From Mesorhizobium amorphae (lineage in GTDB: Bacteria > Pseudomonadota > Alphaproteobacteria > Rhizobiales > Rhizobiaceae), in the NCBI RefSeq assembly GCF_014843845.1, contig NZ_JHQS01000053.1, positions 1 to 64,000 on the forward strand: 64,000 nt of DNA. The letters run 5' to 3'. The position numbers were made by a program, and so were the translations under genes. Of this stretch, positions 8,444-16,902 are shown in pieces. The notes beneath the pieces are model-generated. The model had not been told where the DNA came from. It saw only the letters and a list, made by a program, of their open reading frames with translations, and did not search any database. Positions within the stretch are counted from its first letter, which is position 1. Each line of letters opens with the position of its first letter.

Positions 8444-9445
8444 ATGCTGAAAAATCAAGACCATAGAGTAGCCATTGCACCCATGATGGACTGGACGGAT
8501 CGGCATTGCCGGTTCTTCCACCGTCAGTTGACGCGTCGTGCGCTGCTCTACACCGAGATGGTGGTGGCCGACGCGATCATCCAGGGCGCCCGCGAGCGGC
8601 TGCTCGGCTTCGATGAGGCGGAGCACCCGGTGGCGCTGCAGCTCGGCGGCTCCGATGCCCAGAAGCTGGCCGAGGCGGCGCGCATCGGCGAGGCCTTCGG
8701 CTATGACGAGATCAACCTCAATGTCGGCTGCCCGTCGGATCGTGTCCAGTCCGGCACGTTCGGCGCCTGCCTGATGAAGACGCCTGTTCTGGTCGCCGAC
8801 TGCGTCGCCGCGATGAAGGCTGCGGTGAAAATTCCTGTCACCGTCAAATGCCGCATCGGCGTCGACGAGCAGGACCCCGAGCCGGCGCTCGATACGCTGG
8901 CGGACGGCGTTTTGGCGGCCGGCGCCGACGCGCTGTGGGTGCATGCCCGCAAGGCGTGGCTGGAGGGGCTGAGCCCGAAGGAAAACCGTGACATCCCGCC
9001 GCTCGACTATGACAGGGTCTATCGGCTCAAGGCCAGAAAACCGAACGAATTCATCGGCATCAATGGCGGAATTCAATCATTGGACGCAGCACGTCTCCAC
9101 CTCGACCATGTCGACGGCGTCATGCTAGGCCGCGCTGCCTACCACACGCCGGGTATCCTGACCGGAGCCGATGCCATGTTCTACGGCGGCGATGCGCCGG
9201 GCGCGTTCGACCATGCGGCGCTGATCGACGCGATGGCGACCTACGCTGCCCGCCATATCGAGAAGGGCGGACGGCTCGGCCATGTCACCCGCCACATGGT
9301 CGGCCTGTTTCACGGCCTGCCTGGCGCGCGCCGCTACCGGCAGATCCTGTCGACCGACGCGACGAGGCCGGGCGCTGGACCGGATGTGCTGAAGAAGGCC
9401 TTTGCCGCCGTCGATTTCAGCGGTGCTGCCGCGGAAGCAGCCTGA
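8444..9445 (+). CDS. dusA: tRNA-dihydrouridine(20/20a) synthase DusA
   Basis: DusA reduces uridines 20/20a of the tRNA D-loop with FMN and NADPH. The 333-residue protein shows the family order: APMMDWTDRHCR at the start, ALQLGG, then NLNVGCPSDRVQSGTFGACLM with the catalytic Cys at about residue 96, VKCRIGVD, WVHARKAWLEGLSPKENR and GLPGARRYRQ. The first dozen codons are supplied by the integrated element: the N-terminal MLKNQDHR differs from the displaced MSMLINR at 136. The gene is still open and appears functional. Confidence 0.97.
   Translation: MLKNQDHRVAIAPMMDWTDRHCRFFHRQLTRRALLYTEMVVADAIIQGARERLLGFDEAEHPVALQLGGSDAQKLAEAARIGEAFGYDEINLNVGCPSDRVQSGTFGACLMKTPVLVADCVAAMKAAVKIPVTVKCRIGVDEQDPEPALDTLADGVLAAGADALWVHARKAWLEGLSPKENRDIPPLDYDRVYRLKARKPNEFIGINGGIQSLDAARLHLDHVDGVMLGRAAYHTPGILTGADAMFYGGDAPGAFDHAALIDAMATYAARHIEKGGRLGHVTRHMVGLFHGLPGARRYRQILSTDATRPGAGPDVLKKAFAAVDFSGAAAEAA
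8471..8494 (+). repeat. Right attachment-site repeat (attR-like) inside dusA
   Basis: This is the right partner of 160-183, in dusA codons 10-17. Everything between the two repeats (about 8.3 kb) is the inferred island. Confidence 0.75.
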
Positions 9446-9451
9446 CGGGTT

Positions 9452-10168
9452 TCAGTCCCTGAGGATCATCCGGTCGCCGCGCACGTCGAAGCCCGACAGC
9501 GAACCGATGAAGTTCATGCCGAGCAGGCTCTGGCCGAGCATGCCGGGCGCCGCGATCATCACCGGCATGTCCTTGCGCACGATGCCGCCGATCGCCACTT
9601 CGTCGGTCTTCACGGCGGCAGCGCGTGCCATGCCGTTGGCGGTCGAGACCGGTATGGTGAAGTTGAGGGCGGCAGGGTTGAAGCCCGCGGCCTGAGCGTC
9701 TTCCGCCGTCAGCACGATGCTGGTCGCGCCGGTGTCGACGACGGCGCGGATCGGCGCGCCATTGATCATGATGCGGGCTTCGAAATGGCCATTGTCGGCC
9801 TTGTCCAGCGTCACCGTCGCGTGACCGTCTTCCACGCCCAGCGCCAGGGGGCTGCCGGGAACGAGACCGGCGGTCACCCGGCTGGCGATATCCTGCAACT
9901 CGTAGCGGTACTGATACCCGGCGACCAGCGCCAGCGCGATGACGGCCCAGGTGCCGAGATTGCGGGCCATGTCACCCAGTGGCCGGCCTGAGCGAATGAG
10001 GCTGGCGCCGATCAGCGCAGCGATCGCGCCAAGCCAGATCAGCCGGCTGAAATCAGAGTTTTCGACACCGAAAGTGCTGCCAGCCGAATCGTTGATCATC
10101 AGCAGGATCAGTCCCGCGCCGATCACGACCATCACTATCCAGAACAGTCGGCTCATTGGCTTTGCCAT
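9452..10168 (-). CDS. Retropepsin-like aspartic protease, membrane anchored (TIGR02281 type)
   Basis: A 238-residue protein with two or three N-terminal membrane segments (about 9-25, 43-58 and 73-85), followed by a single pepsin-like lobe. The active-site signature is VVDTGATSIVLT, and the C-terminal LLGMNFIGSLSGFDVRGDRMIL is typical of the family. It should face the periplasm. It converges on dusA and begins one base after the stop of the DUF1289 gene, so the two are co-transcribed. The substrate is unknown. Confidence 0.88.
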   Translation of the reverse strand: MAKPMSRLFWIVMVVIGAGLILLMINDSAGSTFGVENSDFSRLIWLGAIAALIGASLIRSGRPLGDMARNLGTWAVIALALVAGYQYRYELQDIASRVTAGLVPGSPLALGVEDGHATVTLDKADNGHFEARIMINGAPIRAVVDTGATSIVLTAEDAQAAGFNPAALNFTIPVSTANGMARAAAVKTDEVAIGGIVRKDMPVMIAAPGMLGQSLLGMNFIGSLSGFDVRGDRMILRD

Positions 10169-10169
10169 C

Positions 10170-10403
10170 TCACGAGAGCACGTCGCGCTCGCGCGCCATG
10201 CGCGTGCGGCGCGTTTCCCGGCGCGGCCGCCGCTCGACCGTTTCCAGCCTTGCCGGCAATTCGGCCATGACGCTGCGGCGCGTTTCCGGGGTCATGCCGA
10301 TCCAGGCGCCAATCTCCTCGCGCGTGCGGCCACAGCCGAAACAGAAGCCGGTTTTCATATCGATCGAACAAACCAGGATGCACGGGGATTCGATGGCCGT
10401 CAT
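10170..10403 (-). CDS. DUF1289 small Cys-cluster protein
   Basis: A 77-residue protein with the DUF1289 signature: SPCILVCSIDMKTGFCFGCGRTREEI. Four conserved cysteines suggest a metal or Fe-S site. WIGMTPETRRSVMAELPAR completes the domain, followed by an Arg-rich tail. The start at 10403 follows AAGAGA; the frame is open further upstream to 10610, but without homology. It is divergent from cobT and co-directional with the protease gene. Confidence 0.88.
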   Translation of the reverse strand: MTAIESPCILVCSIDMKTGFCFGCGRTREEIGAWIGMTPETRRSVMAELPARLETVERRPRRETRRTRMARERDVLS

Positions 10404-10564
10404 GATATTCTCTTGCGTTACTTCCACATGGTGCAACGCTAGGGCCAATGCAAGCCCTCGGGAATGCGTCGCCAGCAGCCACGTTCGCGTCAACGTTGGC
10501 GGTTGTGCCGGCCGGGCAAGCCAGCTATGCCGCTGACCAACCTCCAGCAACGATCGCCACCGAC

Positions 10565-11563
10565 ATGACCAGCGCACTACCTTTCGACGATTTTCGCAAC
10601 CTGCTGGCAAACCTGCCGCCGGCCGATGCGCAGGCCGAGGCGCGCGTGCGTGCGCTGTTTGCCAAGGCCGACAAGCCCAGAGGATCGCTTGGCCGCGTCG
10701 AGGACATCGCCGCCTGGCTCTCAGCCTGGAGTGGGCGCGCCCCGCCGGCGGTGAACCGGCCTTTGGTCGCGATCTTTGCCGGCAACCATGGCGTCACCCG
10801 TCACGGCATTTCGCCGCGGCCGGTGGCGGCTACCGCCAATGCCGTCGAGCTTTGCGCGGCCGGGGGTGCTGCGATCAACCAGGTCTGCATCGCCAATGAT
10901 CTCGGCCTCAAGGTTTTCGACCTCGCGCTCCATATCCCGACCGAGGACATCACCGAAGACGCCGCACTCGACGAGCGCGGCTGCGCCGCCACCATGGCCT
11001 TCGGCATGGAGGCGATTGCCGGCGGCAGCGACCTGCTTTGCCTCGGCGATCTCGGCGTCGGCAATTCCACCGTCGCCGCCGCCCTGTGCGCCGCCCTGTT
11101 CGGCGACGGCGGCGCCGACTGGGTTGGAGCGGGATCGGGCGCCGATGCCGCGATGCTGGCGCGCAAGGCCGCGGTGGTCGACACGGCACTTGCTTTCCAT
11201 GCCGACGCCTTGCGCGATCCTCTCGAGGCCTTGCGCCGGGTTGGCGGCCGCGAGTTCGCGGCAATAGCCGGCGCCATCCTGGCTGCCCGCATGCAGAAGA
11301 TCCCGGTGCTGCTCGACGGCTTTGCAGCGACCGCCGCGGCGGCGGTGCTGTATGCCGCGAACGAGGCTGCGCTCGACCATTGTCTTCTTGCTGGCCTGTC
11401 ATCGGAGACAGGGCACGCAAAGGCCGCCGAACGGCTAGGCCTTCGGCCGCTGTTCGACCTTGGCGTCAGCCACGGCGAAGGGGTAGGGGCCGCACTTGCC
11501 GCCGGTCTGGTCAAGGCCGCCGCACTCACCAGCTCGGGCATGGCGGCGGCTGTTCGTGGCTAG
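10565..11563 (+). CDS. cobT: Nicotinate-nucleotide-dimethylbenzimidazole phosphoribosyltransferase
   Basis: CobT makes alpha-ribazole phosphate for the lower ligand of cobalamin. The protein matches the family along its length: PRGSLGRVEDIAAWLSAW near the N-terminus, FAGNHGVTRHGISP, NDLGLKVFDLAL, CLGDLGVGNSTVAAALCAALF, and the C-terminal LFDLGVSHGEGVGAALAAG with the catalytic Glu in SHGEG. I chose the ATG at 10565 (MTSALPFDDF), which gives 332 residues like other rhizobial CobT proteins. The frame is open back to 10448, but that segment lacks family similarity. Other cobalamin genes are not nearby. Confidence 0.94.
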   Translation: MTSALPFDDFRNLLANLPPADAQAEARVRALFAKADKPRGSLGRVEDIAAWLSAWSGRAPPAVNRPLVAIFAGNHGVTRHGISPRPVAATANAVELCAAGGAAINQVCIANDLGLKVFDLALHIPTEDITEDAALDERGCAATMAFGMEAIAGGSDLLCLGDLGVGNSTVAAALCAALFGDGGADWVGAGSGADAAMLARKAAVVDTALAFHADALRDPLEALRRVGGREFAAIAGAILAARMQKIPVLLDGFAATAAAAVLYAANEAALDHCLLAGLSSETGHAKAAERLGLRPLFDLGVSHGEGVGAALAAGLVKAAALTSSGMAAAVRG

Positions 11564-11571
11564 TGCAGGAT

Positions 11572-13092
11572 TTAGCGCCTGCGCGCGGCAACCGCCTTGG
11601 TGGGCAGGGCCGGCAGTTCCTCCATCACCCGGCTGAGCGGGAAGATGGCGATCGCCTCTGTGCCTTCGCGCAGCTTGGAATGAAGTTCGAACTCGCCGCC
11701 ATGCATGGCCAGCAGGCCCTGCACGATCGGCAGGCCAAGTCCGGTTCCCTGTTCGGCGCTCTTGATGGCGATCGAGCCCTGGCCGAAGGCGGACAGCACC
11801 ACCGGAATCTCTTCTTCCGGTATGCCCGGGCCGTTGTCCTTGACCGAGATGTATTGCCCGCCGCCGGCCGTCCAGCCGACGCGCACGCGGACCTCGCCGC
11901 CGGATGCGGTGAACTTGATGGCGTTGGACAGAAGGTTGAGCGTGATCTGCCTCACCGCGCGCTCGTCGGCGAACAGCCGCGGCAAGGTGGTTTCGAAATC
12001 CTGGACGACGCGGATGTCTTTGTTGCGCGCCTTCAGTTCCATCATGTGGCAGCAATCCTCGACGACGCTGGGCAGCATCACCGGCTCCTCGCTGATCTGG
12101 TAGCGACCCGCCTCGATGCGAGAGAGGTCGAGGATCTCGTTGATCAGGTCGAGCAGATGCTGGCCAGACTCGTGCACGTCATGAGCGTAGTCGCGGTAGG
12201 TCGGGTTGCTCATCGGTCCGAGCACCTCGTTGGCCATCACCTCGGAAAAGCCGAGAATGGCGTTGAGCGGGGTCCGGAGCTCATGGCTCATCGAGGCAAG
12301 AAAGCGCGACTTGGCCAGATTGGCATCCTCGGCCCGCCGCCGCGCTTCGTCCGACATCGATTTCGCCGTCTCGACCTCGGCGATCAACGCGTCCTTTTCG
12401 GACCGGAACGACAACAGCATCAGCGACGAACGGTTGAGATTGCGCGCGACATAGATGAAGAAGGGCAGGGCTGCGACCAGCAGAGCGGCCATGATCAGCT
12501 CGATCGGCATCCAGAACCGTGCGCCGGAATAGGCATAGACCGCCACCGGAACGGCAAAGGTCGCCAGCAGGGCGCCGCCCAGCGACGAGGCCATGACGGA
12601 AGTCGCCGCCATCGCAACCAGCAGCACCATCGCCTTGACTATCTGGAACTGGTCGATCTGGCAGGTTGCGCAACCGAGCCAGGCGAACCAGGCCCAGCCG
12701 AGGCCGCACAGCGAGTGGCCGATCAGGAAATCCCTTTGCGTTCGCGACGGGTCGAGTTCGGAAGCTTCGGTGCGTTCGACGCGCCGCGCCATGAATGAAA
12801 CGACGGTGTAGCAGATGAGCATGAACAGCGCCCAGACGGCGATCTGCTTGTCCATTCCGGCAAGCAGGCCTACTGCCGCGATCGCCAGCACAAGCAGCGG
12901 AATGGCGATCACTCCACTCATCATCGAGCGAGCGTGCAGCTTCAGGAGTTCGCGGTCGAAGTCGAGATTGCCGGCCTGCTGCGAGAGACGGTCACGCGTC
13001 CTGCGCACCGCGCGCGCCACATCGCTGTTGCGATGCGGTTTCCTGCGGTCCACAATGAATTTGTCCGCTGTGTTCGAGCGTAGCAAAGGCAT
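11572..13092 (-). CDS. Membrane sensor histidine kinase
   Basis: A 506-residue kinase. About six hydrophobic segments (roughly residues 58-205) form a membrane sensor without an obvious periplasmic domain. A short coiled linker follows, then a HisKA domain with FLASMSHELRTPLNAILGFSEVM (phospho-acceptor His) and an ATPase domain with the N-box NLLSNAIKF, the G1 box DNGPGIP and the G2 box GTGLGLPIV. No response regulator lies next to it, so it is an orphan kinase. The overall plan resembles the PdhS/DivJ-like kinases of Rhizobiales, but I cannot assign it to one. Confidence 0.9.
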   Translation of the reverse strand: MPLLRSNTADKFIVDRRKPHRNSDVARAVRRTRDRLSQQAGNLDFDRELLKLHARSMMSGVIAIPLLVLAIAAVGLLAGMDKQIAVWALFMLICYTVVSFMARRVERTEASELDPSRTQRDFLIGHSLCGLGWAWFAWLGCATCQIDQFQIVKAMVLLVAMAATSVMASSLGGALLATFAVPVAVYAYSGARFWMPIELIMAALLVAALPFFIYVARNLNRSSLMLLSFRSEKDALIAEVETAKSMSDEARRRAEDANLAKSRFLASMSHELRTPLNAILGFSEVMANEVLGPMSNPTYRDYAHDVHESGQHLLDLINEILDLSRIEAGRYQISEEPVMLPSVVEDCCHMMELKARNKDIRVVQDFETTLPRLFADERAVRQITLNLLSNAIKFTASGGEVRVRVGWTAGGGQYISVKDNGPGIPEEEIPVVLSAFGQGSIAIKSAEQGTGLGLPIVQGLLAMHGGEFELHSKLREGTEAIAIFPLSRVMEELPALPTKAVAARRR

Positions 13093-13167
13093 GATAACTT
13101 CGATTTATGCGCGCAGCGATTTCAATTCGTTAAGCTACGTTCGAATGATTAAGAGTCTGTTTGCCAT

Positions 13168-13790
13168 ATGAGCCGTTCGTGGTCGCCGAGGCCGCGTCGG
13201 CGCTATGCTCCGCCGCCGCCGCGAAGCCTGTGGCGCAGGCTGCTGGACTACGGACTGACGGTCATCCTCCTTGGCTTGCTGATCCTGCTTGCGGCGCGCC
13301 TCGACCGGTTCGAGACCCGCAAGGCCGAAGGTGCGGCCATCGTCAACGATGGCGATTCGATCACGCTCGGCAGCGAGCGCATCCGCATGCGCGGCATCGA
13401 CGCCCCGGAATACCATCAGGTCTGCCGCAAGGATGGCGCCGACTACCCTTGCGGCAAGCTCGCGCGCCAGTCGCTGGTGCGGCTGATCGGCGGCCGGCCC
13501 GTCTCCTGCAGTGGCTGGCAGCGCGATCGCTACGGCCGGCTGCTTGGCGACTGCAAGGCCGGCAGCACGGATCTCAACCGCGCCCAGGTCGAGGCCGGTT
13601 GGGCGGTCGCCTTTGGCGATTTCGAGACCGAGGAGGCCGGCGCCCGCGCCGGCAGTCCGGCATCTGGGCCGGCAGCTTCGACGAACCGCAGGACTGGCGC
13701 GACACCCACGGCCACGATCTGGTCGAAAGCAAGCACGGCACGCTCGCCTCGATCGGCGACGCCATGCGTGAGTTTTTCCGCATCCGGTGA
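13168..13790 (+). pseudogene. Thermonuclease-family protein, frameshifted
   Basis: This is an SNase-like protein with an N-terminal membrane anchor (about residues 24-43). The motifs DGDSITL, RIRMRGIDAPEYH and RDRYGRLLGDC carry the expected catalytic Asp, Arg and Glu residues. After FETEEAGARA (near 13650) the reading frame is lost. The conserved tail SGIWAGSFDEPQDWRD through LASIGDAMREFFRIR continues in the next frame and stops at 13788-13790. One missing base near 13650 explains it. The broken frame instead runs on into the GST gene, giving an artificial 429-residue fusion. It is either a real mutation or a sequencing error. Confidence 0.85.
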
Positions 13791-13845
13791 TGGCGAACAG
13801 CTGTATGAACCCTATAGTTTGTCAGGACAAATCGGGAGGGATGGG

Positions 13846-14457
13846 ATGAAACTGTTCGACGGCGGCCGCGCGCCCAATCCGCGGCGGGTCCGCGTTTTCC
13901 TCGCCGAGAAAGAGATCGAGGTTCCCTTGGTGCCCGTCGATATGGGCGCGCTTGGGCACAAACAGGAGCCGGTCAGCTCACGCAACCCGCTGCGGCGCCT
14001 GCCTGTGCTCGAACTCGACGACGGCACCATCATCACCGAATCCGTTGCCATCTGCCGCTATTTCGAGGAGCTGCATCCAGAGCCCGCTCTGTTCGGGCGC
14101 GGCGCGCTCGGCAAGGCCAGGGTCGAGATGTGGCAACGGCGCATGGAGTTCAATCTGCTCAGTTGCGTAGCGCAGGCTTTTCGCCACATCCACCCGGCGA
14201 TGAAGGAATGGGAGATCCCGCAAATCCCCGAATGGGGCGAGGCCAACAAACCGAAAGCGATCGAATTCCTGAAACTGCTCGACGGCGAACTGGCACAACG
14301 GGAGTTCGCCGCCGGCGACGCTTACTCGATCGCCGACATCACCGGCCTGATCGCCATCGACTTCATGAAGCCGGCACGCATCAAGGTGCCGGAAGAGTAC
14401 ACCAACGTGCTGCGCTGGCATCAGGCGATCTCCAGCCGGCCAAGTGCTGCCGCCTGA
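13846..14457 (+). CDS. Glutathione S-transferase family protein
   Basis: A 203-residue GST. The N-terminal thioredoxin-like domain (MKLFDGGRAPNPRRVRVFLAEK) contains the family's RLPVLELDDGTIITESVAICRYFEE glutathione-binding segment. The C-terminal helical domain ends with FAAGDAYSIADITGLIAIDF, the N-capping box region. The start at 13846 follows a strong GGGAGGG. The apparent upstream extension into the thermonuclease exists only because that gene is frameshifted. The UDG-family gene starts 2 bases downstream. Confidence 0.93.
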   Translation: MKLFDGGRAPNPRRVRVFLAEKEIEVPLVPVDMGALGHKQEPVSSRNPLRRLPVLELDDGTIITESVAICRYFEELHPEPALFGRGALGKARVEMWQRRMEFNLLSCVAQAFRHIHPAMKEWEIPQIPEWGEANKPKAIEFLKLLDGELAQREFAAGDAYSIADITGLIAIDFMKPARIKVPEEYTNVLRWHQAISSRPSAAA

Positions 14458-14459
14458 GG

Positions 14460-15077
14460 ATGAGCGCAGAACTGGACAGCTTCACGGCCAAGGTCCGCGC
14501 CTGCCGCATCTGCGTCGAGCACCCGCTCGGCCGGCCGCTGCCGCACGAGCCGCGCCCGGTGCTGCGGCCGTCGTCGAGCGCCCGCATCCTGCTTGCCAGC
14601 CAGGCGCCGGGCACCAAGGTGCACATCACAGGCATGCCCTTCACCGACGCCTCCGGCGACCGGCTGCGCAGTTGGCTCGGCGTCACCAGCGAGGAGTTCT
14701 ACGACACGGAAAAATTCGCCATCGTGCCGATGGGCTTCTGCTTTCCCGGCCAGGACGCCAAGGGCGCGGACCTGCCGCCGCGCCGCGAATGCGCGCCGGC
14801 ATGGCGCGCGCCGCTGATGGCGCTGATGCCGCGCGTCGATCTCGTCCTGACGATCGGCATCTACGCGCAATCCTGGCACATGGGCGCCACGCGCCGTTCC
14901 TCGCTGACCGAAACGGTGAAGGACTGGCGCGCCATATGGGATGGCCCGGGCGGCCCAAAAGTGCTGCCGCTGCCGCATCCGTCCTGGCGCAACTCCGGCT
15001 GGCTGAAGCGGAATCCATGGTTCGAAATGGATTTGCTGCCGTTCCTGAGGTCGGAAATCCGCTATCGCCTTGTTTAG
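14460..15077 (+). CDS. Uracil-DNA glycosylase family protein
   Basis: A 205-residue protein of the uracil-DNA glycosylase-like superfamily. It has the first active-site segment ILLASQAPGTKVHITGMPFTD and the C-terminal LPLPHPSWRNSGWLKRNPW with the HPS motif. Conserved Cys/His residues at the start (CRICVEHPLGRPL) resemble the Fe-S-containing branches of the family. The start ATG at 14460 sits 2 bases after the GST stop. Substrate specificity is not predictable; many members of this subgroup are annotated simply as the family. Confidence 0.85.
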   Translation: MSAELDSFTAKVRACRICVEHPLGRPLPHEPRPVLRPSSSARILLASQAPGTKVHITGMPFTDASGDRLRSWLGVTSEEFYDTEKFAIVPMGFCFPGQDAKGADLPPRRECAPAWRAPLMALMPRVDLVLTIGIYAQSWHMGATRRSSLTETVKDWRAIWDGPGGPKVLPLPHPSWRNSGWLKRNPWFEMDLLPFLRSEIRYRLV

Positions 15078-15150
15078 CCATCTTGCAAGAAATCACTCGC
15101 TTTTGCGGCGGTTGGGAGAATTTCGTTCTTGTGAAAGCCCCGAATAAAAG

Positions 15151-15171
15151 GGAATATAGCCAAACTATTCC
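15151..15171. promoter_or_regulatory. Inverted repeat GGAATA-N9-TATTCC upstream of the Lrp gene
   Basis: A 6-bp dyad with half-sites at 15151-15156 and 15166-15171 lies 15 bases before the ATG of the Lrp/AsnC gene. Lrp-family regulators often repress themselves through such AT-rich dyads. The role is inferred from position. Confidence 0.4.
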
Positions 15172-15185
15172 TCTGGGAGCATCCA

Positions 15186-15677
15186 ATGGACCGCCTTGAC
15201 AGAAAAATCCTTCGCCTCCTGCAGGAGGACGCGACGCTCGCGGTTGCCGATGTCGCCAAGAAAGTCGGCCTGTCGACGACGCCGTGCTGGCGGCGCATCC
15301 AGAAGCTCGAGGAAGAGGGCGTCATCAAGCGGCGCGTCGCCATCCTCGACCACGAGAAAGTCAATGTGCGCGTCACCGTCTTCGTGTCGATCCGCACCAA
15401 TTCGCACAGCCACGAATGGCTGCGGCGCTTCTCCGAGGTCATCCAGGAATTTCCGGAAGTGGTCGAGTTCTACCGCATGAGCGGCGATGTCGACTATCTG
15501 CTGCGCGTCGTCGTGCCCGACATCGCCGCCTACGACGCCTTCTACAAGCGGCTGATCGCCAAGATCGAGATCCGCGACGTGTCGTCGTCCTTCGCCATGG
15601 AGCAGATCAAGTACACGACCGAAATCCCGCTCGACTACATGGTGTTGGACAAGGAATCGGGCGCCAACGCTGCTTGA
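15186..15677 (+). CDS. Lrp/AsnC family transcriptional regulator
   Basis: A 163-residue regulator. The N-terminal helix-turn-helix (MDRLDRKILRLLQEDATLAVADVAKKVGLSTTPCWRRIQKLEEEGVIKRR) is followed by the RAM ligand-binding domain (VTVFVSIRT ... EVVEFYRMSGDVDYLLRVVVPD). It probably senses an amino acid. The ATG at 15186 has GGGAGC just upstream. The gene converges on the DUF3299 gene, so its regulated partner is not obvious; autoregulation through the dyad at 15151 is likely. Confidence 0.95.
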   Translation: MDRLDRKILRLLQEDATLAVADVAKKVGLSTTPCWRRIQKLEEEGVIKRRVAILDHEKVNVRVTVFVSIRTNSHSHEWLRRFSEVIQEFPEVVEFYRMSGDVDYLLRVVVPDIAAYDAFYKRLIAKIEIRDVSSSFAMEQIKYTTEIPLDYMVLDKESGANAA

Positions 15678-15688
15678 GGCTCAATTCG

Positions 15689-16261
15689 TTACTTCTTATT
15701 TTTGTTGAGAAAACTCCAGGGCGAGTTGACCGGCAGCGTGACCGTGTCTGGCACGCTGTCAACGCTTGCCACCTCCGCCTTGCGCACGGTGTAGCCCGAC
15801 TGGATGACACTGACGCCGTCGAGGATAAAAAGCTGGCTCTTCTCCATGCCCGGCTGCAGCGTGCCGGTGACGGAAACCGGCTGATAGGCTTCCGACATTT
15901 TGTAAGGATGCGCCGGCGTGACCAGCACGATCTGGTTCGGCGGCGGCGTCGGCATGTGGCTGCAGGCGCCGGTCCACGGCACCAGCAGGAACTGGTAGAC
16001 GAGGTCACCCTCGCGATCGACCGGGAGTGCATAGCCAGCTAATTGAACGGTCTTGTCCTGCAAATTGACCGACAGCGTTTCGCCATGGTCGGGCAATTTT
16101 GCCGCAATCATCGGCAGGCCGGCGTCTTCGGCGATCGCTTGCGTCGCCGGACGCAGGTCCTTCCAGAATATGTGCGCGGTTTCAGGGGACGCGTTTACCG
16201 AAGCAATGGGCAGGAGCAGCACGATTGCCAGAGCCACGGTCGATGTTAGGCAAATGCGCAT
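15689..16261 (-). CDS. DUF3299 exported protein
   Basis: A 190-residue exported protein with a signal peptide ending near SVNA. It carries the DUF3299 hallmark VPWTGACSHMPTPPPNQIV and the downstream TGTLQPGMEKSQLFILDGVSV. Homologues are periplasmic or lipoprotein-like and often lie near ABC or MacB-type exporters; none is adjacent here. The start at 16261 (MRICLTS) places the signal correctly. The frame extends upstream to 16621 across the GNAT gene, but without similarity. Function is unknown. Confidence 0.85.
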   Translation of the reverse strand: MRICLTSTVALAIVLLLPIASVNASPETAHIFWKDLRPATQAIAEDAGLPMIAAKLPDHGETLSVNLQDKTVQLAGYALPVDREGDLVYQFLLVPWTGACSHMPTPPPNQIVLVTPAHPYKMSEAYQPVSVTGTLQPGMEKSQLFILDGVSVIQSGYTVRKAEVASVDSVPDTVTLPVNSPWSFLNKNKK

Positions 16262-16308
16262 TGGCTGCTTCCCTTTGACATCAAGTAAAGCCGCCGTCGT
16301 CGGTAGCG

Positions 16309-16902
16309 TCAACGCTCCAGCCGCATCACATGTCTGCGAGAGCCCGCCATGCCGGTCTCGTGGAAGCCGCGGGCGACGAACATGTCGCGAAAGCCCATGA
16401 ATCGGTAGCTCGGCGATGCCTCGTCGACCGGATAGGCCTCGATCGTGTCCGCACCTCTGGCAAAGGCGTGATCGATGGCCGCGTCGAGCAATGCCGAGGC
16501 AAAACCGTCGCCGCGCAGCGCCCTCGGCACGTAGAAGCAGACGATCGACCAGACGCCGGTCTCGCTGTCGTCCTGCTGTTGCGAGAGCTTGCGATAGGTC
16601 TCGCGCGGCGCGACCGAGCACCAGCCGACGGTCTTGCCTTCGAGTTCGGCGAGAATGCCGACCGGCGTGCCGGCCTCGATGAGCGCCATCATCGCCCGCT
16701 TCATCTCATCGTTCTGGACATGCTCGCGGCTGCGCAGATGGCGCCAGGCCGTGCACCAGCAATATTTCGGTCCGCCCGGCGCTTCGAACAGGTTCTCGAA
16801 ATCCGCGCGCGTTTCCTTCGTCACCTCGATGAACCGCAGTTTGGCGAGATCAGGCTTGACTTCAGCCTTTCCTGGCAGCGATCCGCTCGAGCGTCTTGGC
16901 AT
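16309..16902 (-). CDS. GNAT family N-acetyltransferase
   Basis: A 197-residue acetyltransferase. The core reads VGILAELEGKTVGWCSVAPRETY, then VWSIVCFYVPRALRGDGFASALLDAAIDHAFARGA, with the acetyl-CoA-binding R-x-x-G-x-A-like loop, and ends with YRFMGFRDMFVARGF. An early CWCTAWRH motif is typical of the subgroup that acts on small molecules of unknown identity. Its only good ATG (16902) overlaps the end of the DNA alkylation repair gene by 41 bases, so the two are coupled. Confidence 0.88.
   Translation of the reverse strand: MPRRSSGSLPGKAEVKPDLAKLRFIEVTKETRADFENLFEAPGGPKYCWCTAWRHLRSREHVQNDEMKRAMMALIEAGTPVGILAELEGKTVGWCSVAPRETYRKLSQQQDDSETGVWSIVCFYVPRALRGDGFASALLDAAIDHAFARGADTIEAYPVDEASPSYRFMGFRDMFVARGFHETGMAGSRRHVMRLER

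Noticed and set aside
13168..14457. A genuine thermonuclease-GST fusion protein
   Set aside because: The nuclease C-terminus is found intact in another frame, and the GST has its own ribosome site and start at 13846.
15689..16621. 310-residue minus frame around the DUF3299 gene
   Set aside because: Only the part from 16261 carries the signal peptide and family motifs; the upstream part overlaps the GNAT gene in another frame.
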